Assembly: GCA_021160845.1 (NCBI GenBank)
Contig: JAGHBT010000136.1
Location: 1 to 7,400, forward strand
Length of the DNA: 7,400 nt
Direction: 5' to 3'
Origin: a bacterium
GTDB taxonomy: Bacteria > Krumholzibacteriota > Krumholzibacteriia > Krumholzibacteriales > WJIX01
Positions 1 to 6,389 of this stretch are shown here, piece by piece. Under the pieces are notes generated by a model that was not told where the DNA came from, did no database searches, and worked only from the letters and a program-made list of their open reading frames with translations. Within the stretch, counting starts at the first letter, position 1. Every line of letters starts with the position of its first letter. The position numbers were made by a program, and so were the translations under genes.

Positions 1-1977
1 ATTAAATAACGCCGTAGCCCCGCTCTTTACAGCTTCCTTGTAATTCATGACATCTGTTTCTATATCCAGAGACTCCCTTATCCACCCATTAATCCTGTTT
101 TCAATTTCCCTCTTCTGATCGGGGAAAATCGGCTCAAAATGGTTAAAATCAAATCTAAGTCTGTCATTCGAAACAAAAGATCCGGCCTGCGCTATGTGCT
201 CGCCCAATATCTCCTTTAAAGCTGCTTGAAGGAGATGTGTGGATGTATGATTTGCCTCAGTCGCAATTCTGCGTTCCTTATCAACTTCCAGAAAAGCCGG
301 TGTTTCCGATAAAGTAATTATGTCTATTTTCTCCGTGTCGTCCGCAGGTTCCGCGATGTGAATAATATCATTATTTCTATAGAAAACATCCTTTACTTCG
401 AACAGAGTTCCATCAAAACTTATCCGGCCATTGTCCGCCTCTTGCCCACCGGCCATAGCGTAAAAAGGAGTTTTTTCAAAAACAAACTCATACGCCACTC
501 CCTCTTTCTTATTCCAATTTACCCCTTCTATCGTATCTTTACGAATCTCCCTGAAACTTCTAAGAACAACATGCTCCTCAAGGTTTTGATATCCGGTAAA
601 TACCGAGCTCACACCATCTGACACTTTTTTCATGGAAACGCTATCCTGCAAAACAGTAACAAAAGAACTACTTTCCCGCGCTTTCTTTCTCTGTTTCCCC
701 ATCGCTTTTTTAAAACCCTTTTCATCAATCTCAATTCCGACAGCGCCGGCAAGAGGCTTCATTAATTCAACGGGAAATCCATAGGTATCATAGAGTGTAA
801 ACACATTATCGCCATCCAGATATTTTCCCCCCTTATCCTTAATTTCTTCAATAATCGATAAAAACCGTTCCCTTCCGGAAACAAGTGTCCTAAAAAAAGC
901 CTTTTCCTCTGAATTGATCACCTTTTTGACCTCGGTATATCTGGTGTCAAGCTCAGAGTAATCCTCTTTCATAATTTCAACTACCGGATCCACAATCTTG
1001 TAAAGGCAGGGTTTTTCAACACCAAACATATACATTCGGGTTAGAGCTCTTCGTAATATTCGTCTAATTAAATACCCGCGTCCTTCATTGGAAGGATAAA
1101 TGCCTTCCGCAAGAGCGAAGGTGAGAGCCCTGACATGATCGGCAATCATGTTAACACCCATCGTGTCCTCTCTCCCCTTTATAACATTCCGGGGTAAAAT
1201 ATCGGTAATTCTTCCAACAATCGGCCTAAATAAATCCGTATGGAAATTGTCCTCCACACCCTGCAGTATTGTCGCCGTTCTTTCAAGCCCCAAGCCTGTA
1301 TCGATGCCGGGTTTTTTAAGCAGCCTGTATTCCCCCGATTTCTCCAGCCAATATTGGGGAAATACAAGATTCCAAAATTCTATATATCTGTCACAATCAC
1401 ATCCTGGAGCGCAATCGGGCCTACCGCATCCATTCTTCTCGCCGGTGTCATAATACAATTCCGAACAGGGTCCACATATTCCAGTTTCACCCACAGGCCC
1501 CCAGAAATTGTCGCTTTTTCCCAACCTGAATATTCTGTTTTCAGAAATACCAACCTCGGTATTCCAGATTTTGAAAGCTTCCTCGTCATCCTTAAAAATA
1601 CTGATAAAGACCTTATCAGATGGAAATTTAAGAATTTCAATCACAAATTCCCACGCCCAGAGAATGGCTTCTTCCTTAAAATAGTTACCAAAGCTGAAAT
1701 TTCCAAGCATTTCAAAAAATGTATGATGCCGGAGAGTCCTTCCTACATTCTCCAGATCGCCTGCTCTTAGACATTTTTGAACACTTGTCGCCCTATTGTA
1801 CTCCAACCCGTCAGTGTCGAGATACTTATCCTTAAATTGAACCATACCGGCTGAGGTAAAAAGTAAAGTCGGGTCATTCCTCGGGATCAAAGGAGCGCTT
1901 GGAACCACCGTGTGCCCCTTTTTCACAAAGAAATCGAGATATGTCTGTCTGATCTCATGTGCTGATTTTATCTTCAT
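1..1977 (-). CDS. alaS: Alanine-tRNA ligase, 3' end beyond the left edge
   Basis: Class II aminoacyl-tRNA synthetase that attaches alanine to tRNA-Ala in the cytoplasm and hydrolyses mischarged Ser- or Gly-tRNA-Ala. I translated all 659 codons in the window and found no stop. The catalytic core comes first: HHTFFEMLGNFSFG at residues 84-97 (motif 2 region), a Cys-rich stretch with C168, C171, C184, C189, C193 and C195, and motif 3 GIDTGLGLER at 224-233. The tRNA-recognition region follows, then the editing domain with FYAMAGGQ at 505-512 and the zinc-site pair H577-x3-H581. The window ends at residue 659 (GATALF), so the later CxxxH zinc ligands and the C-Ala domain lie outside. The ATG at 1977 has GGTGA at 1985-1989, seven bases upstream, overlapping the recX stop. 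This is the last visible gene of the recA block. Identity is certain. Confidence 0.97.
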   Translation of the reverse strand, partial: MKIKSAHEIRQTYLDFFVKKGHTVVPSAPLIPRNDPTLLFTSAGMVQFKDKYLDTDGLEYNRATSVQKCLRAGDLENVGRTLRHHTFFEMLGNFSFGNYFKEEAILWAWEFVIEILKFPSDKVFISIFKDDEEAFKIWNTEVGISENRIFRLGKSDNFWGPVGETGICGPCSELYYDTGEKNGCGRPDCAPGCDCDRYIEFWNLVFPQYWLEKSGEYRLLKKPGIDTGLGLERTATILQGVEDNFHTDLFRPIVGRITDILPRNVIKGREDTMGVNMIADHVRALTFALAEGIYPSNEGRGYLIRRILRRALTRMYMFGVEKPCLYKIVDPVVEIMKEDYSELDTRYTEVKKVINSEEKAFFRTLVSGRERFLSIIEEIKDKGGKYLDGDNVFTLYDTYGFPVELMKPLAGAVGIEIDEKGFKKAMGKQRKKARESSSFVTVLQDSVSMKKVSDGVSSVFTGYQNLEEHVVLRSFREIRKDTIEGVNWNKKEGVAYEFVFEKTPFYAMAGGQEADNGRISFDGTLFEVKDVFYRNNDIIHIAEPADDTEKIDIITLSETPAFLEVDKERRIATEANHTSTHLLQAALKEILGEHIAQAGSFVSNDRLRFDFNHFEPIFPDQKREIENRINGWIRESLDIETDVMNYKEAVKSGATALFN

Positions 1978-1984
1978 ATTCACA

Positions 1985-2644
1985 TCACCCTGTCAGCATT
2001 TCATTTCTTGCTAACCTCGCGCAAATACCATTAACCACTTCGGCTCTAAACCCGCGAAGCCGAAGAAATCCGTTAACTTTTCTAATTAACCGTTTTCTTT
2101 CCATCTCTGGTGAAAACTTTTTAAGAACGAGGTCGACCGCGATATCCATCTCTTTCCTTTTACTAAAAAATCCATCTATTTCATCTTCAATGATATCTGA
2201 ATCAATACCAACCGCAAGTAATTTTCGTTTCAGAAAATGTGGACCAGACGGTCGACGCTTCATCCGATAAAGAATAAACTCGGATGCGAATCTGCGATCA
2301 TCAAGATATCCATACTCTTCCAATATGCCAATAGTATAATTAATTATTTCCTCGTTATCTATACCAACTTTCACAAGAGAATCACGAATTTCCCATTTAC
2401 TCCTGTCACGCCTGGAAAGAAGGCTCCTCGCGAGTCGCATCGCACCCTCTTTCGCAAATTGCCCCTCCAGCAATTCAATATCTCTATCCTGTAGTAAAAA
2501 CCCGATTTTTAGGAGATACTCCGTTTTATCGCTTTTTGCTACAAGAAACCTGTTGCCGGAAGAAGTTTCAATTACTCTCAATCCGCCATCTTTACGTGAT
2601 ATACCGACAATCCTTTGATTGTCACTGACTGGTTGTTTGTTCAT
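1985..2644 (-). CDS. recX: RecX family regulatory protein
   Basis: Modulator of RecA; characterised RecX proteins bind in the groove of the RecA filament and limit its growth or activity. The 219 residues are at the long end of the family. Residues 11-60 form the basic N-terminal extension seen in many RecX proteins. The helical repeats start near residue 66, with LARSLLSRRDRSKWEIRDSL at 71-90, the hallmark GYLDDRRFA at 112-120, and a G-x5-KRKLLAVGI segment at about 134-147. A third repeat lies at 165-213. The ATG at 2644 lies inside recA, so the genes overlap by 23 bases. Only a weak GGAAA precedes the ATG, so translational coupling to recA is likely. Its position directly after recA supports the call. 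Confidence 0.93.
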   Translation of the reverse strand: MNKQPVSDNQRIVGISRKDGGLRVIETSSGNRFLVAKSDKTEYLLKIGFLLQDRDIELLEGQFAKEGAMRLARSLLSRRDRSKWEIRDSLVKVGIDNEEIINYTIGILEEYGYLDDRRFASEFILYRMKRRPSGPHFLKRKLLAVGIDSDIIEDEIDGFFSKRKEMDIAVDLVLKKFSPEMERKRLIRKVNGFLRLRGFRAEVVNGICARLARNEMLTG

Positions 2645-3695
2645 TTTCCGATTTCGGCCCTTTAGGAGACTCTATTAGGCCATAATGTACTCGAATCTTA
2701 TTTTCTATTTCATCACGAATATCTGAATTGCCGATCAGGAAAACTCTGGCGTTTTCCTTGCCCTGCCCCAGTCTTGTCTCACCGTAAGAATACCAGCTTC
2801 CCATCTTCGTCACAATATCCGATTCAACACCGAGCTCAATCAAATCACTCTCCATACTGATACCCTGATCGAAATGAATCTCAAACTCAGCCTGCCGGAA
2901 GGGTGGCGCGACTTTGTTCTTTACAACCTTCACCCTCGTGTTATTTCCGATGATAACATCCCCTTCTTTAATCTTTCCTATACGCCGGATATCCATTCGA
3001 ATAGTGCTGTAAAATTTGAGGGCATTCCCCCCACTTGTTGTTTCAGGATTTCCAAAAAGAACCCCTATTTTCATCCGTATCTGGTTTGTAAAAATCATGC
3101 AGGTCTTGGATTTCGCCACAGCCCCGGCGATCTTGCGAAGCGCCTGGGACATCAAACGCGCTTGAAGTCCAATATGAGAATCGCCCATCTGGCCTTCTAT
3201 CTCGGCAGACGGAACAAGAGCGGCAACAGAATCAATAACAACTACATCTATCGCCGCGCTACGTATAAGAACCTCCGCGATCTCCAGTGCTTCTTCTCCG
3301 GTATCCGGTTGCGATACCAGAAGTTCGTCGACATCTACGCCGATCTTTCTTGTGAAATTAATGTCAAGCGCGTGTTCAGCGTCAATATAAGCGGCTACAC
3401 CGCCTAAGCGTTGAGCATTAGCAACAATCGAAGTGGCAAGGGTTGTTTTTCCGGAGCCTTCCGGCCCATATATTTCAATTATCCTGCCACGTGGAACTCC
3501 ACCAACTCCAAGAGCTATGTCCAGAGCCAGGCTTCCTGTGGAAATGCTATTCACCGCCACAACACTCCCATCAGAACCCAGGCGCATAATCGCACCCTTC
3601 CCGAATTGTTTCTCAATCTGATTAACGGCAAGGTCTATAACTTTCTCTTTTTTCTCTTTCCCTTTTGCCATATCCTTTTTAATCGATTTTGTCAT
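2622..3695 (-). CDS. recA: Recombinase RecA
   Basis: ATP-dependent DNA strand-exchange protein that forms filaments on single-stranded DNA, drives recombinational repair and stimulates LexA-type self-cleavage where present. The chosen ATG at 3695 gives 357 residues, close to the family norm. Motifs numbered from that ATG: Walker A GPEGSGKT at about 77-84, Walker B VVVID at about 152-156, FTNQIRMKIGV with the following L2 loop GNPETTSGG at about 202-223, and the NKVAPPF monomer-contact motif at about 260-266. The C-terminus is short and polar rather than strongly acidic. A GTG at 3701 would extend the protein by two codons, but it abuts the Shine-Dalgarno GGGAGG at 3702-3707. The ATG at 3695 has six-base spacing. 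ATG at 3671 (MAKGK) is possible but has poorer ribosome-site spacing. No intein or frameshift is seen. A promoter lies upstream at 3771-3799. Confidence 0.98.
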   Translation of the reverse strand: MTKSIKKDMAKGKEKKEKVIDLAVNQIEKQFGKGAIMRLGSDGSVVAVNSISTGSLALDIALGVGGVPRGRIIEIYGPEGSGKTTLATSIVANAQRLGGVAAYIDAEHALDINFTRKIGVDVDELLVSQPDTGEEALEIAEVLIRSAAIDVVVIDSVAALVPSAEIEGQMGDSHIGLQARLMSQALRKIAGAVAKSKTCMIFTNQIRMKIGVLFGNPETTSGGNALKFYSTIRMDIRRIGKIKEGDVIIGNNTRVKVVKNKVAPPFRQAEFEIHFDQGISMESDLIELGVESDIVTKMGSWYSYGETRLGQGKENARVFLIGNSDIRDEIENKIRVHYGLIESPKGPKSENEQTTSQ

Positions 3696-3701
3696 CTTCA
3701 C

Positions 3702-3707
3702 CCTCCC
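3702..3707 (-). promoter_or_regulatory. Ribosome binding site of recA
   Basis: GGGAGG on the minus strand, six bases before ATG 3695. It lies directly against the alternative GTG at 3701, which is why the ATG is preferred as the recA start. Confidence 0.75.
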
Positions 3708-3770
3708 ACTTCTTCCTCATGTCTAATAAAAACAATTTATCCAACTTCAATAGCAAAGCCAATACAAATT

Positions 3771-3799
3771 CTTATACCACTTAAAGACTATTTATTCAA
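3771..3799 (-). promoter_or_regulatory. Predicted sigma70-type promoter of recA-recX-alaS
   Basis: On the minus strand a -35 like TTGAAT (3799-3794) and a -10 like TATAAG (3776-3771) are separated by exactly 17 bases, matching the consensus at 4/6 and 5/6. Transcription would start near 3764, leaving a leader of about 70 bases before the recA ATG. It lies just after the thpR stop, in the only non-coding gap before recA. I see no E. coli-type (CTG-N10-CAG) or Bacillus-type (GAAC-N4-GTTC) LexA site around it. The call is from sequence only; an AT-rich gap can produce such matches by chance. Confidence 0.55.
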
Positions 3800-3814
3800 T
3801 GATAATCAAAAAAT

Positions 3815-4372
3815 TTATAGAGCAAAATCACAAACTTTCTCGTAGGTAGCACCCGAATGCCTCAAGTGGCTCCTGAAAAGGATAATAGAATCCACTTGCT
3901 GATTTGCCTCTTCCGGAAGTGAAGGAATTCTCTTCAGGTTTTCTATTAACGGTGGGGACAACCTCTTTTTTATCCTCGCGAGAGTGAGATGAGCGTGGTA
4001 TGTCCATCTTTCACGCTTAAAACCAAGAGATTCCATTTCTCTATTAAACCCATCCGCCAAACCGGAGAGCTTATCACTTCCTTCGTTGATAGAATAAAAA
4101 ACTACTTGAGGACTGGAAAGGGAAGGAAAAGCGCCAAAGCTCTCAAGCCGAATTTTAAAGGGAGCCCCGGCTGCCGATACCACGCGCGTTGCCGCCTCTT
4201 TTAAATCACCCAGGAGCTTTTCATCAGTTTCACCAAGAAATTTCAGAGTTAGATGATAGTTCCGGGCTGGTATCCAACGCCAGGGAGAATTATAAATCGG
4301 CGATTTCTTTATTTCCCTCCATATAAACTCCCCGAGATTCCGCGAAATTTCAACTCCAAAAAACAGCCTCAT
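3815..4372 (-). CDS. thpR: RNA 2',3'-cyclic phosphodiesterase, 2H (ligT/2'-5' RNA ligase) family
   Basis: Member of the 2H phosphoesterase superfamily. Family members open 2',3'-cyclic phosphates on RNA ends to 2'-phosphates and, in vitro, show 2'-5' RNA ligase activity; the cellular substrate is generally unknown. The 185 residues match the family length. Both catalytic HxTx motifs are present: HLTLKFLG beginning at H40, and HLTLAR beginning at H128. The N-terminus MRLFFGVEI resembles the usual MRLFIA-type start. A TTG at 4384 would add four residues, but it overlaps the Shine-Dalgarno GAGGA at 4378-4382. That site lies five bases before ATG 4372, so the ATG is chosen. It follows cinA after 41 bases and precedes recA, an order I recall from several phyla. 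Confidence 0.93.
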   Translation of the reverse strand: MRLFFGVEISRNLGEFIWREIKKSPIYNSPWRWIPARNYHLTLKFLGETDEKLLGDLKEAATRVVSAAGAPFKIRLESFGAFPSLSSPQVVFYSINEGSDKLSGLADGFNREMESLGFKRERWTYHAHLTLARIKKRLSPPLIENLKRIPSLPEEANQQVDSIILFRSHLRHSGATYEKVCDFAL

Positions 4373-4377
4373 AATTT

Positions 4378-4382
4378 TCCTC
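4378..4382 (-). promoter_or_regulatory. Ribosome binding site deciding the thpR start
   Basis: GAGGA on the minus strand with a five-base spacer to ATG 4372. It overlaps the alternative TTG at 4384, which it therefore cannot serve. Confidence 0.65.
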
Positions 4383-4413
4383 AAACACCCCTAATATTTA
4401 TTAATCCGGTATC

Positions 4414-5034
4414 TTATTTACTTATAAATGGACTCAATCTCTTCTCATAACCTTCAAGGTCAAGCCTTAACAAATCGAGAGCTGAAACAACAGCCTTTTT
4501 TCTGATATCTTCTCTGCTTCCGCTAAATTGATATTTCACACAATAAACACCTCGAAGTGAATGAAGACCAATATAGCACAACCCAACATCTTTCCCTGAA
4601 ACGGACCCTCCCGGCCCAGCTATACCTGTCGTCGATAGTGAATAATTCACCATAGCTTCCGAGGCGGCTCCATCCGCCATTTGGATACAAACCTCGGAAC
4701 TTACCGCGCCGTATTTTCCTATCACCCCGGCATCCACGCCAAGCCGCCGTATTTTCGCTTTGTTGCTGTAAGTAATAAAACCCTCCATAAACACATCACT
4801 GGCGCCTGGGACTGACACAATTGTTGAAGCAAGCAACCCACCGGTAACAGATTCAGCCACAGAAAGAGTTGCTCTCCGCTCTCTCAGAAGATCCAACACA
4901 ACTTTCTCCAAGCTATCCGCACCGCGTGAATAACAATAACTACCCAATGCCTCACAAGCTGAATCTACATCCTTATTCTTGAAAGAATCGCGAGGTAAGG
5001 AAATCGTAACCGCGGGAAAACTTCCCGTTATCAA
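4414..5034 (-). CDS. cinA: CinA C-terminal domain protein (NMN amidohydrolase, PncC-like), lacking the N-terminal CinA domain
   Basis: PncC-type enzymes deamidate nicotinamide mononucleotide to nicotinate mononucleotide in the pyridine nucleotide cycle. Counting from the TTG at 5034, the domain shows AESVTGG at 60-66 (usually AESCTGG), PGAS at 76-79, then Y89 and K94 at the spacing of the conserved Ser/Tyr/Lys set, GAVSSEV at 109-115, and TTGIAGPGG at 135-143. Full-length CinA is about 400 residues and begins with a molybdopterin-binding-like domain, which is absent because pgpA ends only 173 bases upstream. Residues 1-45 (FPAVTISLP and YCYSRGADSLEKVV) match the linker region of full-length CinA. 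The frame stays open to 5163 and the upstream codons also look like linker (RVAVLNIDHVEKLLAGIF). TTG 5034 has only a weak ribosome site, so the true start may be ATT 5133, giving 239 residues. It may instead be a truncated remnant, though the catalytic domain looks intact. Confidence 0.85.
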   Translation of the reverse strand: MITGSFPAVTISLPRDSFKNKDVDSACEALGSYCYSRGADSLEKVVLDLLRERRATLSVAESVTGGLLASTIVSVPGASDVFMEGFITYSNKAKIRRLGVDAGVIGKYGAVSSEVCIQMADGAASEAMVNYSLSTTGIAGPGGSVSGKDVGLCYIGLHSLRGVYCVKYQFSGSREDIRKKAVVSALDLLRLDLEGYEKRLSPFISK

Positions 5035-5207
5035 AATTTTTCTTAGACGGTCACTTTCAAAAATACCGGCGAGTAATTTTTCGACATGATCTATATTCAG
5101 AACAGCTACGCGTATTATATAAAATTGCTTAATCGGATCCTCCGGTATAATAACAAAACCGTCTCATTACATAATTCAAAAATCCAGGTTGCCACAAAAA
5201 CAACATG
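5035..5207 (-). other. pgpA-cinA spacer with a coding-like 5' extension of cinA
   Basis: The right part (5164-5207) has stops in the cinA frame at 5178, 5169 and 5166 and shows no recognisable gene. From 5163 to 5035 the cinA frame is open for 43 codons, and the codons from about 5127 on resemble the linker of full-length CinA. A GGAGG site at 5139-5143 precedes ATT 5133. No trace of the molybdopterin-binding-like domain is seen. A TTGACA at 5206-5211 overlaps the pgpA stop but has no suitable -10. Confidence 0.5.
5139..5143 (-). promoter_or_regulatory. Strong Shine-Dalgarno upstream of the cinA frame
   Basis: GGAGG on the minus strand. Five bases downstream is an in-frame ATT (5133-5131), followed by KQFYIIRVAVLN in the cinA frame. 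No ATG, GTG or TTG lies at usable spacing in that frame. This suggests either a rare AUU start or a former start codon that has mutated. Confidence 0.5.
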
Positions 5208-5663
5208 TCAAATCAGATTAGAATATTTCATTATGACTTTTAGAATTATATAGGAATACAAACCGGCAATAACATCATCCACTACAACACCATATCCTCC
5301 CTTAATCCTCTGGGACTTATCAATTGGAAATGGCTTGGCAATATCGAAAATCCTGAAAAGCAGAAAACCGATCAATACTGTTAATGGCGATGGGGCAATA
5401 GCGAAAAAAGTGACCTGCATACCAACAAATTCATCTATTACAATCACGGAGGCATCGTGTCCAAAATACCCTTCCATAACTTCCGCAATATATATCGATA
5501 CCGGTAACATCACAATAAGGGCAATTAAATGAAATATCCATCCGACGGGTGGAATAAAGAGGTAGCACACAGCCCATATCAGAGTAGCAAAAGTAGCCGG
5601 AGCAAAGGGGAAAAACCCCGTATAAAAAAACGACCCGAAAAATGTGATGACATGTTTCTTCAC
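5208..5663 (-). CDS. pgpA: Phosphatidylglycerophosphatase A
   Basis: Integral inner-membrane phosphatase that converts phosphatidylglycerophosphate to phosphatidylglycerol, the last step of phosphatidylglycerol synthesis. The 151 residues from GTG 5663 match the usual size. The N-terminus GFFPFAPATFATL aligns with the family's G-x-x-P-x-A-PGT-x-G segment, with Ala replacing both Gly. Later come VIDEFVGMQVT (about 75-85), FRIFDIAKPFPI (about 103-114) and GGYGVVVDDVIAGLY (about 122-136), which hold the conserved acidic residues D77, E78, D107, D129 and D130. Hydrophobic segments lie at about 25-37, 42-60, 82-105 and 131-146. A TTG at 5717 would add 18 residues, but it falls inside the predicted -35 element. 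GTG 5663 has AAGGA at 5669-5673 with five-base spacing. The next gene, cinA, is probably cotranscribed. Confidence 0.94.
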   Translation of the reverse strand: MKKHVITFFGSFFYTGFFPFAPATFATLIWAVCYLFIPPVGWIFHLIALIVMLPVSIYIAEVMEGYFGHDASVIVIDEFVGMQVTFFAIAPSPLTVLIGFLLFRIFDIAKPFPIDKSQRIKGGYGVVVDDVIAGLYSYIILKVIMKYSNLI

Positions 5664-5668
5664 AGTGT

Positions 5669-5673
5669 TCCTT
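5669..5673 (-). promoter_or_regulatory. Ribosome binding site deciding the GTG start of pgpA
   Basis: AAGGA on the minus strand, five bases before GTG 5663. It supports the shorter protein over the upstream TTG at 5717. Confidence 0.65.
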
Positions 5674-5688
5674 TCTTTTAAGATTAGG

Positions 5689-5717
5689 AGAATACCCCTG
5701 CCCGCGAAATGGGTCAA
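5689..5717 (-). promoter_or_regulatory. Predicted sigma70-type promoter of pgpA-cinA-thpR
   Basis: Minus-strand -35 TTGACC (5717-5712, 5/6 to consensus) and -10 TATTCT (5694-5689, 4/6) are separated by 17 bases. Transcription would begin near 5682, giving a leader of about 20 bases that just contains the AAGGA site and GTG start of pgpA. The fit between promoter, leader and start codon makes it more credible than either hexamer alone. Confidence 0.6.
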
Positions 5718-5768
5718 GGCTTTTTAGCAAATTCAGCCTGCAGAAATGAGAAAAATACCAGCATTTAT

Positions 5769-5798
5769 GGGAGCGTCTCCCTTTTAAATCTCAGGGAG
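5769..5798 (-). other. Competing short hairpins after mglA
   Basis: In the mglA-pgpA gap the minus strand reads CTCCCT (5798-5793), then AGGGAG (5782-5777), then CTCCC (5773-5769). The middle arm can pair with the first arm (6 bp, 10-base loop) or with the third (5 bp, 3-base loop), but not both at once. No T-run follows directly on the minus strand, so it is not a typical intrinsic terminator, although it could slow polymerase or protect the mglA mRNA 3' end. The rest of this 137-base gap holds the pgpA promoter and leader. Confidence 0.35.
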
Positions 5799-5800
5799 TG

Positions 5801-6379
5801 TCAGGAAAGGTTACGCAGGACCGATTTCGCAACCGATTTTAAAGTATCAAATACCCCTGTTCCATTGGTCGCTACAGCTTCATAGGATGGATAGGCCCGT
5901 GGGTTTAATTCCTGCTGGAGATCATCAACCGAAATTGTATCCGGTAGATCCCTTTTGTTATACTGAATAATGAATGGGATATCTTCAAGTTTCAAATTAT
6001 ACTCCGAAAGATTTTCGTGCAAATTATAAAGACTCTCTATATTCGCATCGTATCGTAAAGCTTGGGAATCAGCCACAAAAACTATCCCGTCGACACCTCT
6101 TAATATCAACTTGCGGCTTGCGTCATAATAAACCTGCCCGGGAACTGTATAAAGATGAAACCGCGTCTTAAACCCCTTAACCTTGCCAAGCTCGAGAGGT
6201 AAAAAATCAAAGAAAAGGGTGCGATCCATTTCTGTCGCGAGTGTAATCAGTTTCCCTTTTGTGTCTGGGGTAACCTTGTTATATATATATTGAATATTGG
6301 TCGTTTTGCCACAGAGGCCTGGGCCATAGTACACAATCTTGACATTTATTTCACGGGATGAATAATTAATAAGCGACAA
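5801..6379 (-). CDS. mglA: MglA-type small Ras-like GTPase
   Basis: Ras-superfamily GTPase that, in Myxococcus, sets the leading cell pole and drives gliding and type IV pilus motility; its roadblock-domain GAP is MglB. The 192 residues match the family. Motifs are P-loop GPGLCGKTT at 19-27, the R53-T54 pair, TVPGQ at 78-82 with Q82, FVADSQ at 101-106, and NKRD at 141-144 for guanine recognition. R53 and Q82 are at the same positions as the catalytic finger residues I recall for MglA. The start is TTG at 6379, supported by AGGGGG (6386-6391, six-base spacing, overlapping the mglB stop) and by MSLINYSSREIN, which matches the conserved MSFINY start. No ATG lies nearby upstream. It follows mglB after 10 bases, so coupled translation is likely. 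Whether this organism is motile cannot be told from the window. Confidence 0.95.
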   Translation of the reverse strand: MSLINYSSREINVKIVYYGPGLCGKTTNIQYIYNKVTPDTKGKLITLATEMDRTLFFDFLPLELGKVKGFKTRFHLYTVPGQVYYDASRKLILRGVDGIVFVADSQALRYDANIESLYNLHENLSEYNLKLEDIPFIIQYNKRDLPDTISVDDLQQELNPRAYPSYEAVATNGTGVFDTLKSVAKSVLRNLS

Positions 6380-6389
6380 TAGCTTCCCC

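Noticed and set aside
1240..1770. 176-codon plus-strand open frame.
   Set aside because: It is opposite the AlaRS catalytic core, which is fully open and conserved on the minus strand; this is a shadow frame.
2874..3407. 177-codon plus-strand open frame opposite recA.
   Set aside because: It is antisense to highly conserved recA codons, and its product resembles no protein family that I recognise.
5133..5207. Small minus-strand frame from ATG 5207 (MLFLWQPGFLNY...) as a gene or a remnant of the CinA N-terminal domain.
   Set aside because: It is only about 25 codons, has no clear ribosome site and resembles no part of CinA that I can recognise.
5206..5211. TTGACA on the minus strand as a possible cinA -35.
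   Set aside because: It overlaps the pgpA stop and has no -10-like hexamer at 16-18 bases downstream.
5769..5781. GGGAGCGTCTCCC hairpin as an intrinsic terminator of mglA.
   Set aside because: The stem is only 5 bp and on the coding strand it is followed by ATAAATG rather than a T-run, so it is listed as a possible structure only.
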